Counted from the stretch's first letter, positions 18,115 to 27,187 are shown. The stretch: DNA of 64,000 bases from Methanothermococcus okinawensis IH1 (GCF_000179575.2 NC_015636.1:1403495-1467494); one strand, 5' to 3'. Translations and numbers: made by a program. Notes: generated by a model from the letters alone, not told the origin.

Positions 18115-21100
18115 TTATGAAGTTAATGGATAATCTCGATATAATTCAATAGCCTGTTTAAAAATTATATCTGTTAATTCATCCATATTTTTCTGTTTTA
18201 ATATTTTATGTTTTATATCATATTTTCTCAATATACGTTTTATAGATGCTCTAACTCTTGCTTTTGAGCTCTCATATCTAAACCAATCTGTGGATAAATT
18301 TTTCTTTATTTTTTCGGTAATTTCCCTTACAATTTCTATAATAATTTCCATTTCATCGTCGTTTAAATTTGAATTGCTATATAAGTATATTAGAGCATCA
18401 TAAAATACCTCTTCTTCATCAGTTAAACCAAGTTTTTTAGCATTATCTGAGGAATACTTCAATTCCTCAGCGATATTCATAAGCTGCTCCATTACCTGTT
18501 CAACAGTAATTAATCTATTGTTATATTTTCTTATAGCTTCCTCTATTTTTTCTTGAAAAGATTTTCTTTTAATTCTATTTCGTTTAAGTAATACTTTTAC
18601 CTGGTCATTTAGTAGTTTTTCTAAAACCTTAACTTGAACATCCTTAACCTTAATATTATTAAGATATTTTAAAAATTTGGGGTCAAATATCGATATAGAT
18701 TTAGTATCCTTTAATCCAAAGATATTTATAACATCTTTTGCTTGGATGCTTCTATTTACGAGCTCTATAAGTGCATCTTCTAAGGAGTCCGATATTTCGT
18801 TATTTTTGGTGTAGGTATAATTTCTAAGATTTTTTGCTACCAATTGGAAAAATTCTAAATCATCCCTAATTTTCATTGCCTCAGGGTGTGGGCTCACAAG
18901 TGCATGAACCTTTGTTAATTCCGATACCAATTTTAAATAATTTCTTAAAATTCCTTTTTCTTTTTTGTCATCCTCTGTGATTTTGTAATATGCCATCTGT
19001 ATAAGTTTTGCGAGCTCCGTATTTGATAAGGATTTCCAATTGGAATAATCTATTTTATTTAGATACAGCCTTGCTATATCATACTTATCTTTCATTAGCT
19101 TTAACGCTTCGTTAAGTGGGAGCATGGTTTCTTTTACAACTTTTCCACTGTATCTATCAAGCGATTTTTTAAGGTCGTCGGTAATTCCAATATAATCGAT
19201 TATCCAGCCACCTGCTTTATTGGGATACACCCTATTTACTCTTGCAACTGCCTGTAATAGATTGTGGTTTTTCATAGGTTTATCAATATACATCCTATCC
19301 ACAACAGGCACATCAAAACCTGTGAGCCACATATCCACAACTATAACAATTTTTAAAGGGTCATTGGGATTTTTAAATCTTTCTGCGAGCTCCTCCAATT
19401 CATGCTTTGTTCGTATATGCTCCCAAAATTTCTTAGGGTCGTGGCTTTTATTTCCAGACATTACTACGGCTATTTCCGGGCAATCTTTTATTTTTTTCAT
19501 ATAGTTATACATTTCTACGGCGGCATTTCTGCTTATACATACGACCATGGCTTTTGTATTTAATTCTTTGCCGTTAAAGTGGGTAATAATATCTTTTGCT
19601 ATTTTTTCCATTCTTGATGGTGTTGTAATAAGGGTTTCAACTGCTGAAAATCTTCTTTTTATATTTTCTTCCTTTGAATTTTCCAACTCTTTTGTTATGT
19701 TTTCAAAATCCAAATCCAAATATTCATTTGAAAGATGGAGCTCTGAAAATCTTGCCTCATAGTAAATAGGAACAATAGCCCCATCCTCTGTCGCATCCTT
19801 TATAGTATATATTCCTGCGTAATCTCCAAAAGTATTTGTTGTAGATTTATCTTCAAGTTCTATTGGCGTTCCTGTGAATCCAATAAACATTGCATTTGGT
19901 AGAGCTCCTCTTATGTTCTGGGCAAGTTTTTTATATTGGCTCCTATGTGCCTCATCTGCAATCACTATAATGTTATTTCTATCTGAGATTTTAGGGAATA
20001 TATTATCTTTATTATTATTTCCTTTTTCATCCTTTGTTAGTTGGAATTTTTGAATGGTTGTAAATATTATGTCCCCCGATTTAATGTTTAACTTGTCCCT
20101 AAGGTCTTCTATTGATTCTGCCTTTTTTCCGTATGTTCCTAACTCAGTTTTTATAAAGGTTTTATAAATTTGGTCGTCTAAATCGTTTCTATCGGTTAAA
20201 ATTAATATTGTTGGATTATTTAGTTCTGGAAGTTTTATAATTTTTCTCGTGTAAAATAACATGGATAAAGATTTACCGCTTCCCTGTGTGTGCCAAAATG
20301 TTCCGATTCTCTTATCTTTTGAGTTTATGGCTTTCAGGGTTCTATTTACTGCTTTTCTAACATCGTAAAACTGGTGATACATAGCTATTTTTTTAATAAT
20401 TTGTTTTTTGTCGATTTCATATACTATAAAATCCTGAATATATTCTAAAAGCCTTTTTCTATTGAATAATCCTTTAATTAAAACCTCTAATGAAGGGGTT
20501 GTTTTTTCCTCGTAGTCGTATTTATCGTTAATCCCCCTCCATTTTGAAAATCTTTCGTAATTTGCTGTGATACTTCCTATTTTAGTTTTCAATAGGTTGC
20601 TTATTACTAATATTTCGTTGTAGTAGAATATTTGGGGTGCGAGCTCCTTATAATTTTGAATTTGTTTATATGCACTTTTTATGGATGAGTTGGCTGGATT
20701 TTTAAATTCAAATAATGCTATCGGTAATCCATTAATAAATAGGATTAAATCAAATCTTACTCCATCCTTATTTTCTTCCTTTACCACAAATTGATTTGAT
20801 ATTAAAAAAGAGTTATTATTTATATTGTTAAAATCTATTAATTTTACTATATCAGCTTTTATATTGCCTTCTTTGTCCCTATATTCTATGGGTATTCCGT
20901 TTATAAGTAATCTATGAAAATTATAGTTTGCCTCTTCTATGCTTATGTTTGATAATGATATTATTCGTTTATATACTTCTTTTAGTGCGGCATCTGGAAT
21001 AGTTGGATTTAATGTTCTTATGGCTTTTAGAAATCTTTCTTTTAAAATCACATCTGCGAAGGTTTCCCTTTCTCCTTTTTCTGGGGTGAGCTCCTTTCCA

Positions 21101-21183
21101 TGTATATATTGGTATCCCTCCCCATCACTTAACCAATTTATAGCGGGCTGTTCTACTATCTTATCTTCGCTGGTATTTCCCAT
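18115..21183 (-). CDS. hsdR: Type I restriction enzyme, R (motor/nuclease) subunit
   Basis: This 1022-residue protein has the N-terminal nuclease motif RFDLILFINGLPIALFEFK (Asp145 and the E-x-K at 159-161). Helicase motifs are Walker A TQGSGKS (299-305), IVIADEAHRSQYKK, IGFTGTPIELED, and the late motif QAVARVNR. A helical C-terminal region would contact the modification enzyme. It translocates DNA with ATP and cuts at a distance when target sites are unmethylated, in complex with HsdM and HsdS. It appears intact. AGGTGATAGA precedes the ATG. A palindrome TCGGAGCTCCGA sits 25 bp upstream, and mntA-hepT separates this gene from hsdS. It is the last gene of the five-gene minus-strand run. Confidence 0.95.
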   Translation of the reverse strand: MGNTSEDKIVEQPAINWLSDGEGYQYIHGKELTPEKGERETFADVILKERFLKAIRTLNPTIPDAALKEVYKRIISLSNISIEEANYNFHRLLINGIPIEYRDKEGNIKADIVKLIDFNNINNNSFLISNQFVVKEENKDGVRFDLILFINGLPIALFEFKNPANSSIKSAYKQIQNYKELAPQIFYYNEILVISNLLKTKIGSITANYERFSKWRGINDKYDYEEKTTPSLEVLIKGLFNRKRLLEYIQDFIVYEIDKKQIIKKIAMYHQFYDVRKAVNRTLKAINSKDKRIGTFWHTQGSGKSLSMLFYTRKIIKLPELNNPTILILTDRNDLDDQIYKTFIKTELGTYGKKAESIEDLRDKLNIKSGDIIFTTIQKFQLTKDEKGNNNKDNIFPKISDRNNIIVIADEAHRSQYKKLAQNIRGALPNAMFIGFTGTPIELEDKSTTNTFGDYAGIYTIKDATEDGAIVPIYYEARFSELHLSNEYLDLDFENITKELENSKEENIKRRFSAVETLITTPSRMEKIAKDIITHFNGKELNTKAMVVCISRNAAVEMYNYMKKIKDCPEIAVVMSGNKSHDPKKFWEHIRTKHELEELAERFKNPNDPLKIVIVVDMWLTGFDVPVVDRMYIDKPMKNHNLLQAVARVNRVYPNKAGGWIIDYIGITDDLKKSLDRYSGKVVKETMLPLNEALKLMKDKYDIARLYLNKIDYSNWKSLSNTELAKLIQMAYYKITEDDKKEKGILRNYLKLVSELTKVHALVSPHPEAMKIRDDLEFFQLVAKNLRNYTYTKNNEISDSLEDALIELVNRSIQAKDVINIFGLKDTKSISIFDPKFLKYLNNIKVKDVQVKVLEKLLNDQVKVLLKRNRIKRKSFQEKIEEAIRKYNNRLITVEQVMEQLMNIAEELKYSSDNAKKLGLTDEEEVFYDALIYLYSNSNLNDDEMEIIIEIVREITEKIKKNLSTDWFRYESSKARVRASIKRILRKYDIKHKILKQKNMDELTDIIFKQAIELYRDYPLTS

Positions 21184-21207
21184 TCTATCACCTAATATAT
21201 ATTCCCC

Positions 21208-21219
21208 TCGGAGCTCCGA
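21208..21219. repeat. 12-bp palindrome TCGGAGCTCCGA, copy 1
   Basis: A perfect 12-bp palindrome in the short gap between hepT and hsdR, 25 bp before the hsdR start. An identical copy lies at 21867-21878 before mntA. The core is GAGCTC, the over-represented hexamer of this window. It could be an operator, since it is symmetric and upstream of a start, or a mark of insertion of the mntA-hepT pair. Confidence 0.6.
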
Positions 21220-21231
21220 CTTATATATTAT

Positions 21232-21591
21232 TCACTCTTTTAAAATTTTTTCAATGATGGGTTTTAGTTTTGGAATTTTATTTATTACTACATCATAAAC
21301 TAAATAATAATCTACCCCGAAGTATTTATGAATTAAAACATCCCTCATGCCTGCGATATTTCGCCATTGTATTTCTGGATGAGAATCTCTTATTTCATTT
21401 GGTATGTTTTTAACAGCTTCACCAATTATTTCCAAACTTCGAACAAATGCTCGTTTTAATGTTTCGTCTTCTATAAATGTATTATAATCTAAGTTATGTG
21501 ATGTGTTTAGCAAATATTCACACTCATCGAGTATATGTAGTAAGTATTTTCTTTTATCCTTCAATATACTCAACCTCTGATAGTATCTCAT
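21232..21591 (-). CDS. hepT: HepT-like HEPN ribonuclease toxin
   Basis: This protein of up to 119 residues is of the DUF86/HEPN family. It is all helical, with [17 protein letters not shown] at the N-terminus and the catalytic R-x4-H motif in [15 protein letters not shown]. HepT is the RNase toxin paired with the nucleotidyltransferase antitoxin MntA, which inactivates it by adding AMP to the Tyr near the R-x4-H motif. A tyrosine is present at that place (HKY). It overlaps mntA by 38 bp if it starts at the ATG 21591. A TTG at 21564 behind GAGGTTGAG would give an 11-bp overlap and a start closer to the family's. The position inside a restriction operon suggests a defence or stabilising role. 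Confidence 0.87.
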   Translation of the reverse strand: MRYYQRLSILKDKRKYLLHILDECEYLLNTSHNLDYNTFIEDETLKRAFVRSLEIIGEAVKNIPNEIRDSHPEIQWRNIAGMRDVLIHKYFGVDYYLVYDVVINKIPKLKPIIEKILKE

Positions 21592-21856
21592 TTCTTAAAT
21601 GCTTAGAAATGCTTTCTTTGGTTAATAAATCAACATCTGTTTTAAAAATATCTTTTAAATAATAGTAAAGATTCATAAAATTATCAAAATTTTTGTATCC
21701 TTCTTCAAACTCAACTAATATGTCTATATCTGATGTTTCCTTTTGTTCCCCTCTTGCATAACTTCCAAATATTCCGATAGTTTTAACCTTATATTTTTCT
21801 CTTAGTTCCTTTTTATGTTCTAAGATAATCTTTTTAATTTCGTTTAAGGTTTTCAT
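21554..21856 (-). CDS. mntA: MntA-like nucleotidyltransferase antitoxin
   Basis: This 100-residue minimal nucleotidyltransferase has the motif [20 protein letters not shown], the GSxxR-x9-DxDxL core of MNT proteins, with catalytic aspartates in SDIDILVEF. MntA adds AMP groups from ATP to a HepT tyrosine and so blocks the toxin. I chose the ATG at 21856 because AAGGTGATTAT precedes it and [11 protein letters not shown] is the normal family start. Upstream in-frame codons lack support. It is translationally coupled to hepT downstream. The gene lies between hsdS and hsdR in the same orientation. A 12-bp palindrome is centred 16 bp before the start codon. Confidence 0.88.
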   Translation of the reverse strand: MKTLNEIKKIILEHKKELREKYKVKTIGIFGSYARGEQKETSDIDILVEFEEGYKNFDNFMNLYYYLKDIFKTDVDLLTKESISKHLRNEILSEVEYIEG

Positions 21857-21866
21857 ATAATCACCT

Positions 21867-21878
21867 TCGGAGCTCCGA
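21867..21878. repeat. 12-bp palindrome TCGGAGCTCCGA, copy 2
   Basis: Identical to the sequence at 21208-21219. The two copies enclose the mntA-hepT pair exactly. This one lies directly before the mntA ribosome binding site. I saw no third copy of the full 12-mer in the window, while its GAGCTC core is common. Confidence 0.6.
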
Positions 21879-21960
21879 TAAGTTCCGTAAATTAAAAGAT
21901 AAATCAAACATTTTTTTATAAATAAATATAAAGTTTATATTTTAAAATTAATTGGATATA

Positions 21961-23226
21961 TTATGGTTTTACTCTAATTTTCCCTGTGATAAGTTTAGGT
22001 AGTAGTGTATCTCTTATTTTAGTTAAGGTTTGGATTTCTTTTTGATTATTTAAAATTTGGTTAAATATGGGTTTTGTTAAATCTCCAAATAATTTTAAAA
22101 TTCTTTTCATCTCATCTATTTTTTTAGGTAATGTTATTTTCATGTGTTCTACTGATTTTCCAGCATGTAATATAGTTGTCCCACTAGCATAATTCTTTAT
22201 AGTGTTTTGAATATTATCACTTTTTAAAAGACAGTATATATACATATTTGGAATATCGTATTCTGATATTGGACATACTTTACGTATTCCTGATGAATAA
22301 GCACCATTATATCCAAATTTTACAACACCCAAACTTCCATCTAATGATATTATAATATCCTCAGAATTCAAAATTTTATTTTTTGCCATTTCTTTTGGAA
22401 TATATACCTTTTCAGAATTAGAATTTAAATCTCTAATTCGAATAAATCTAATATGGTTTTCTTTTTTTATAAGTGTATAATATTTAGAACCTGGTTCAAT
22501 CCCCCTTATAAAGTTCAATATATTTTTTATAGGTTTGATACTCCAACCCTTCGGTATCTCTCCGAGCTCGCTATTTATAAACTCTCCACCAGAACTTTTA
22601 TATGGTTTTCCTTCTTCGTTTGGAAATTCAAAATCTATAAACCATCTTTTAAAAATTGTTTTTGCCATTTCTTCTAATGTTTTATTCATTTTAATGTTTA
22701 ATTCAATTTTATCATCTAAACTTGATAATATTTCGGCTATTTTTTGCTGTTCTTTAAGTGGTGGAAGTAGGATTTCTAAATTTTTTATAGTGGTTCCAGA
22801 TATTTCCTTAAAAGTGGAACCTCCAGCCAAACTTTCTAATACTTTTTTCTTAGTTTTTAACCAATAATAAAGAAATTCATAGTTTAATTTATCTTCATTA
22901 GTTATAAAACTTCTAAATCCTTGATTAGTTGTAAGTTCATTTTTAGCAATAGCCACATAACCAATTGGTGCTCGGGATGATAATAAAATGGTTCCAGGAG
23001 GTAGTAATTTTGCAGAAGAATTTTTAAGCCCTTCTCGACTTATGTTTCTTTCTCCCTTACATATATATTTAAAAATATAATTAGATAAATCCTTGGGAGT
23101 AATCCATGGTATATCACCGTTCCAATATTCAGATTTTTTAGTGGAAGGAGTCCCACCCCCTATAACATTTGCAACTTCTCCCAATTTTCGAACTTCCCAA
23201 CCATCAGGTAAATATAAATCGTCCAT
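21961..23226 (-). CDS. hsdS: Type I restriction-modification specificity subunit
   Basis: This 421-residue protein has two target recognition domains. The first starts LPDGWEVRKLGEVANVIGGG, and the second starts LGEIPKGWSIKPIKNILNFI near residue 220. Each is followed by a helical spacer: LPPLKEQQKIAEILSSLDDK centrally and a weaker copy at the C-terminus (IQTLTKIRDTLLPKLITGKI). HsdS reads a bipartite DNA target and docks two HsdM copies. The target sequence cannot be read from the protein. It is intact, with no phase-variable repeat tract and no extra silent hsdS nearby. It starts 41 bp after hsdM. Confidence 0.94.
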   Translation of the reverse strand: MDDLYLPDGWEVRKLGEVANVIGGGTPSTKKSEYWNGDIPWITPKDLSNYIFKYICKGERNISREGLKNSSAKLLPPGTILLSSRAPIGYVAIAKNELTTNQGFRSFITNEDKLNYEFLYYWLKTKKKVLESLAGGSTFKEISGTTIKNLEILLPPLKEQQKIAEILSSLDDKIELNIKMNKTLEEMAKTIFKRWFIDFEFPNEEGKPYKSSGGEFINSELGEIPKGWSIKPIKNILNFIRGIEPGSKYYTLIKKENHIRFIRIRDLNSNSEKVYIPKEMAKNKILNSEDIIISLDGSLGVVKFGYNGAYSSGIRKVCPISEYDIPNMYIYCLLKSDNIQNTIKNYASGTTILHAGKSVEHMKITLPKKIDEMKRILKLFGDLTKPIFNQILNNQKEIQTLTKIRDTLLPKLITGKIRVKP

Positions 23227-23267
23227 AATATCACAACATATAAATTTATTAATAATAAAAATTAAAA

Positions 23268-24887
23268 TTATGCCTTAAATCCCAATTCACTTAAATTATT
23301 CTTTATTCTTTCTTCTAATTCTCTCGATTTTTTAAAGTGTTCTGATAATTCCTTAGTCAATCTTTCCATTTTATCTTCAAAAGGTTCTGAGTCTTCTTCA
23401 ACATCTGCAATTCCAACATAACGCCCAGGAGTTAAAATATAATCTTGTTCTCTTATTTCATCTATCGTAGCAACTTTACAGAATCCCTTTTCATCCTTAT
23501 AATCTGGATAGCCATCCTCTCCCCTATAACATCTATAAACATCAGCTATTTTTTTAATCTGTTCATCTGAAAATTCGTTCTGATTTCTTGCTACGGGGGT
23601 GTAAATTTCCCTTGCATCTATAAATAGAGTTTCCCATTTCCTACTTCTAAACCTTCCATTCTCTTTGTTTTTGTCTATTACCCATATACAAGCGGGAATT
23701 TGCGTAGTATAAAACATCTTATTAGGTAGTGATATTATACAATCTACAATACCTTCTTCTATTATCTTTTTTCTTATCTCCCCTTCTTTACCACCAGCAG
23801 ATAGGGAACCATTAGCCATAATAAAAGCAGCTATGCCATTATCCGATAAATGATAAATAAAATGCTGTATCCATAAAAAGTTTGCATTCCCACTTTTTGC
23901 ATTTTCTGCCTTTTTTGGAACAATTCCATAGGGAAACCTTACATCTCCTTCCAAAACCTTTTGGTCATAATCCTTGTAGTTAAACGGCGGATTTGTAATA
24001 ATATAATCTGCTTTTAAATCCCTATGTTTATCATTTGATAGCGTGTCTCCCTGTTTTATCTGGTCATGGGATAATCTATGTATCGCAAGGTTCATTTTAC
24101 ATATTCTAACATTTGAGGAATTCAACTCCTGACCATATATTGCTAAATCTATACCATTTCCATTTTTTAAATACTCCTTTACAAACTTAGAGCTCTGAAC
24201 AAACATTCCACCACTACCACATGCAGGGTCGTATATTCTACCTCTTAACGGCTCCACCAACTCAACAAGCAGTTTTACAATACATTCAGGAGTAAAGAAC
24301 TCACCCCCTTTCTGCCCCAATTTCTGGGAAAAGTTCCTCATAAAATACCCATAAATTGTTCCGAATACATCCCCTATACTTTCATCCTTGTTTTCTATAA
24401 ATTCCTTATAATTAATATTATTAAATAAATCAAGTAATGCCCCTAATTTCTCATGTGGAATTTCTGCCCTTACATATTCCTTAGGTAATACTCCCTTTAA
24501 TTTACTGTTATGTTTTTCAAGCAAAATCATTGCATCATCCAATAACTTGGCAATATTTGGATTTTTCGCATTTTTTATTAAATAATCCCACCTTGATTGT
24601 TCAGGAACATAAAAAACATTTTCAGAAATATATTCCTCATTATCTTCTAAAAGTCCTATGAGCTCATCTTCTGTTTCACAATAATAATCACTTTTGGGAT
24701 TTTTAGATAAATCAATTAATTCTCTTCTTCTTTCTTCAAACATATCAGAAGCATATTTTAAGAATATAATGCCCAATACTATATCTTTATATCTTGAAGG
24801 GTCAACACTACCCCTTAGTTTTTCAGCACTACCCCATAATGTTTTTTCAAGTTTTTTTAACATTTCCTGTTTCTTCTTTAACTTCAT
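23268..24887 (-). CDS. hsdM: Type I restriction-modification N6-adenine methyltransferase subunit
   Basis: This 539-residue protein has the AdoMet-binding motif YDPACGSGGMFVQ at about 217 and the adenine methylase catalytic motif NPPF at about 297. LRGSVDPSRYKDIVLGIIFL is the usual N-terminal HsdM helical domain, and GGEFFTPECIVKLLVELV precedes motif I. It methylates adenine on both halves of the HsdS target and so protects host DNA. The ATG follows AAAGGGATAAT. It is the first gene of the minus-strand operon hsdM-hsdS-mntA-hepT-hsdR. The right direct repeat (24928-24987) sits 40 bp upstream, so it overlaps the probable promoter. Confidence 0.96.
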   Translation of the reverse strand: MKLKKKQEMLKKLEKTLWGSAEKLRGSVDPSRYKDIVLGIIFLKYASDMFEERRRELIDLSKNPKSDYYCETEDELIGLLEDNEEYISENVFYVPEQSRWDYLIKNAKNPNIAKLLDDAMILLEKHNSKLKGVLPKEYVRAEIPHEKLGALLDLFNNINYKEFIENKDESIGDVFGTIYGYFMRNFSQKLGQKGGEFFTPECIVKLLVELVEPLRGRIYDPACGSGGMFVQSSKFVKEYLKNGNGIDLAIYGQELNSSNVRICKMNLAIHRLSHDQIKQGDTLSNDKHRDLKADYIITNPPFNYKDYDQKVLEGDVRFPYGIVPKKAENAKSGNANFLWIQHFIYHLSDNGIAAFIMANGSLSAGGKEGEIRKKIIEEGIVDCIISLPNKMFYTTQIPACIWVIDKNKENGRFRSRKWETLFIDAREIYTPVARNQNEFSDEQIKKIADVYRCYRGEDGYPDYKDEKGFCKVATIDEIREQDYILTPGRYVGIADVEEDSEPFEDKMERLTKELSEHFKKSRELEERIKNNLSELGFKA

Positions 24888-24927
24888 ATTATCCCTTTTT
24901 TAAATAATAGCAGATATTAAAATAAAG

Positions 24928-24987
24928 TAATTTAATGTAAATTATGTTTTATCTTTTTTAAATGTTTTTTATTTTAAAGTTAAATAA
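24928..24987 (+). repeat. Right direct repeat of type I RM island
   Basis: Partner of the repeat at 18035-18095, with a 42-bp identical core at 24928-24969. It lies directly upstream of hsdM and may supply its promoter. Recombination between the two copies would remove about 6.9 kb, leaving the DUF356 gene next to the HARP gene. Confidence 0.8.
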
Positions 24988-25057
24988 CTGTAATAACGAA
25001 TATGTTAATTTTACTAAATATAAATTAATAAATATTAAATAAATATTAATATATTAA

Positions 25058-25753
25058 TTAAATCTTCTTTCCATAGACATTTAAATATTCTTTAAGTATA
25101 AATGGAAAATCCCTTGCCTTAACAAATCTCAATCCAAGGCGTTGAGCCCATTTTTCAATACCTTCATCACTTGCCACCACTGCGGCGTCGAGCTCCTTTG
25201 CAAGTAATAGCACATCTAAATCTGGGGCACTATCAAGAGTTCCAGTTCTCAAAGCACTTCTATATTTATTCCTAAATGAATTTACAGTTTTTGATAAAAC
25301 ATCATCTATTAATAATTTTTTATCTTTCTTATCTTTTTCATCCTTTAACTTGTCATCCTGTGAAAGCACATAAGCTTCTGATGCTGTTTCATACATTGCA
25401 TTTTCACTTATTCTCATGCCTTTGTTTATTCTTTCCCTTAAATCCTTTATATATTCATAAAGTATCTCTGCTGGGAGTTTTATTTCATACCTATTTGGTG
25501 TTTTCTTTACAAGCCAAGTATCTACTTTAATTAAAATTTCTTCTGGACACCCCTCCCTTTTCAAAAATCCTGCGAGCTCATCATATACACTTGGATACGG
25601 AATATGGCATGAAATATCCAAATGAACCCTTGATTCTGATATTAAATCAAGTATCATCTCAGCAGATTCAGAAATCGTATTTGCCCCAAGCGATTTTCTA
25701 ACCTCACTATCTGTAATTGCCGTAGTATCCAAACAAAATCTTTGTTTTTGCAA
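25058..25753 (-). CDS. HARP: protein-only RNase P (PIN domain, UPF0278/RNA ligase partner family)
   Basis: This 231-residue protein is of the family formerly called RNA ligase partner or UPF0278, later shown to include the protein-only RNase P of Aquifex (HARP). PIN-like acidic residues are visible: Asp9 in RFCLDTTAI, Asp174, Asp178 and Asp180 in GTLDSAPDLDVLLLAKELDA, and Asp196 in VVASDEG. The helical protrusion used for oligomerisation corresponds to about 85-165. It carries a lysine/aspartate-rich loop (KLKDEKDKKDKKLL). Expected activity is 5' maturation of tRNA precursors. Archaea with HARP usually keep the RNA-based RNase P too. The start is TTG at 25753, well spaced from GGTGAT. It follows the TmcAL-like gene by 33 bp. 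Confidence 0.87.
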   Translation of the reverse strand: MQKQRFCLDTTAITDSEVRKSLGANTISESAEMILDLISESRVHLDISCHIPYPSVYDELAGFLKREGCPEEILIKVDTWLVKKTPNRYEIKLPAEILYEYIKDLRERINKGMRISENAMYETASEAYVLSQDDKLKDEKDKKDKKLLIDDVLSKTVNSFRNKYRSALRTGTLDSAPDLDVLLLAKELDAAVVASDEGIEKWAQRLGLRFVKARDFPFILKEYLNVYGKKI

Positions 25754-25786
25754 AATATCACCATTTTATATTATTTAATTATTTAA

Positions 25787-26857
25787 TTAAAAATCGTCAT
25801 TTACTGCAAGTATTTTTATCTTTGAAGGATAATTTTTTATATATTCAGAAATAATTTTATTATCTATTCGAGCTTCGAGCTTTGATATGATTCTCTCTTT
25901 ATAATGTCTTGAAAATCCATAGGGAATAGCATTTTTTATCTCATCAACAGTAGTATAAGGCCTGTTCTTTTCTAAATATTCTGCTATATGTTTTGGAATA
26001 TATCTTTTTAAATCATATTCATTTGCAGTTTCCAGTATCCTATCTTCAAACCTTTTTAAAATAATACTATTAAGTTTCCCTTTATCATAATATCTCTTTA
26101 AAATATTTAATGTGGTTTCTGGAAGCATATTTCTTATCTCATCAAATTTTCCGTTAAGTATGCTTTCTCTAATTTTAGTCCCACTTATGCCTTCTATTCG
26201 TTTTATAAAAACAAATTTTGGATTAAAATTGATATTGTAGTTTTTATTAACTTTATAAATAGTATTTGACATAGAAGCTATAACATAATTATCTATTTCA
26301 AGTTTTTCACATAGGAGCTCACCCGTTTCAATGCATGATACATTATAGGGCTTAACTTTTATATGGTATCCACTATTTATACAGTTTATGACCTTTTCCA
26401 TGGCATTTTCCTCAATATGCCCTCTTGGTATAATTTCCGCCCCTATGTTATAAAACATCTTTATAAGACACTGCATATATTGACCAGAGCCCATTATTCC
26501 CATAGGAGGACCTTCAACAACCACATCTGCACCAGCTTTTATAGCCATTTCAGAACGGATATATCTATCAACAAGATATGGAATGCCTCTTCCACTTCTT
26601 TCAAGCGGTGCTGGAAGAATACTTATAAAGATACCGTATTTTTTACCTTCATTTAAGCAGTATTTATGCCCATTATGTAATGGATTGTATTCTGTGAAAT
26701 CTGCAACAATATTACTTGGTTTTTCTTCCCCCTCTTTTTTGGATTTGATATTATCAATAATCTTTTTTAGATGGTTTATACAATTATTATCCTTTTCTTT
26801 TGAATACTTTATTATTTCATTCCTATCCTTTAAAAAATTTTTTAAATGTGAGCTCAT
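25787..26857 (-). CDS. TmcAL-like HIGH-family nucleotidyltransferase
   Basis: This 356-residue protein has [20 protein letters not shown], with the nucleotidyltransferase motif HNGH at 61-64. It then has the segment [20 protein letters not shown], and [11 protein letters not shown], the second-site motif of this class. The order matches TmcAL, which uses ATP and acetate to make N4-acetylcytidine at tRNA-Met C34, and related archaeal proteins. Unlike bacterial TmcAL, it carries about 45 extra charged residues before the domain. Its substrate in archaea is unproven, since archaeal ac4C is usually made by the Tan1/NAT10 type, so another nucleotidyl transfer is possible. The ATG follows GAGGGTAAT. 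It is probably co-transcribed with the HARP gene, which would fit a tRNA role. Confidence 0.72.
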   Translation of the reverse strand: MSSHLKNFLKDRNEIIKYSKEKDNNCINHLKKIIDNIKSKKEGEEKPSNIVADFTEYNPLHNGHKYCLNEGKKYGIFISILPAPLERSGRGIPYLVDRYIRSEMAIKAGADVVVEGPPMGIMGSGQYMQCLIKMFYNIGAEIIPRGHIEENAMEKVINCINSGYHIKVKPYNVSCIETGELLCEKLEIDNYVIASMSNTIYKVNKNYNINFNPKFVFIKRIEGISGTKIRESILNGKFDEIRNMLPETTLNILKRYYDKGKLNSIILKRFEDRILETANEYDLKRYIPKHIAEYLEKNRPYTTVDEIKNAIPYGFSRHYKERIISKLEARIDNKIISEYIKNYPSKIKILAVNDDF

Positions 26858-27083
26858 ATTACCCTCTTACATTTTTATGTTTTATATTAATTTTCTACGA
26901 ATTATTTTTTAAATACTTTAAAATATTACTTTAAGATATAAGTTTAAGATAATTTAAGATACCTACTTATATAATATACTAATTAACGGTAGTGTAAAAA
27001 TAATCACTAAACCAAAATCTTTATATATGATAGTTGCATTGGTTATTTTGCTGAAATATCATGGGAAAGAAAAACCCATAAGC

Positions 27084-27093
27084 TTATAATATA
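27084..27093 (+). promoter_or_regulatory. TATA box of tRNA-Val
   Basis: TTATAATATA is centred about 25 bp before the first tRNA base at 27114, the normal place for an archaeal TATA box on a leaderless tRNA transcript. A second, stronger-looking box TTTATATA lies at 27020-27027. Confidence 0.55.
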
Positions 27094-27113
27094 AGAAATA
27101 TCAAAAGCACATT

Positions 27114-27187
27114 GGGCCCATGGTCTAGTTGGCTATGACATCGCCCTTACAAGGCGAGGGTCGCCGGTTCGAATCCGGCTGGGCCCA
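27114..27187 (+). tRNA. tRNA-Val (anticodon TAC)
   Basis: A complete 74-nt cloverleaf. The acceptor stem is GGGCCCA with TGGGCCC and discriminator A at 27187. The D arm has GTCTAGTTGGCTATGAC. The anticodon stem is TCGCC/GGCGA with loop CTTACAA, giving anticodon TAC. The T arm is GCCGG-TTCGAAT-CCGGC. It reads GUN valine codons, chiefly GUA. No CCA is encoded (the bases after the discriminator are CTA), and no intron is present. It stands alone on the plus strand between two minus-strand blocks. Confidence 0.97.

Noticed and set aside
18115-24887. Frameshifts or silent extra hsdS copies indicating phase variation
   Set aside because: All three hsd genes read through, and there is one hsdS without homopolymer or tandem repeat at its start.
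27020-27060. C/D-box RNA ahead of tRNA-Val (ATGATAG, CTGA)
   Set aside because: The C-box has a mismatch, the C'/D' pair is absent, and guide complementarity could not be tested.
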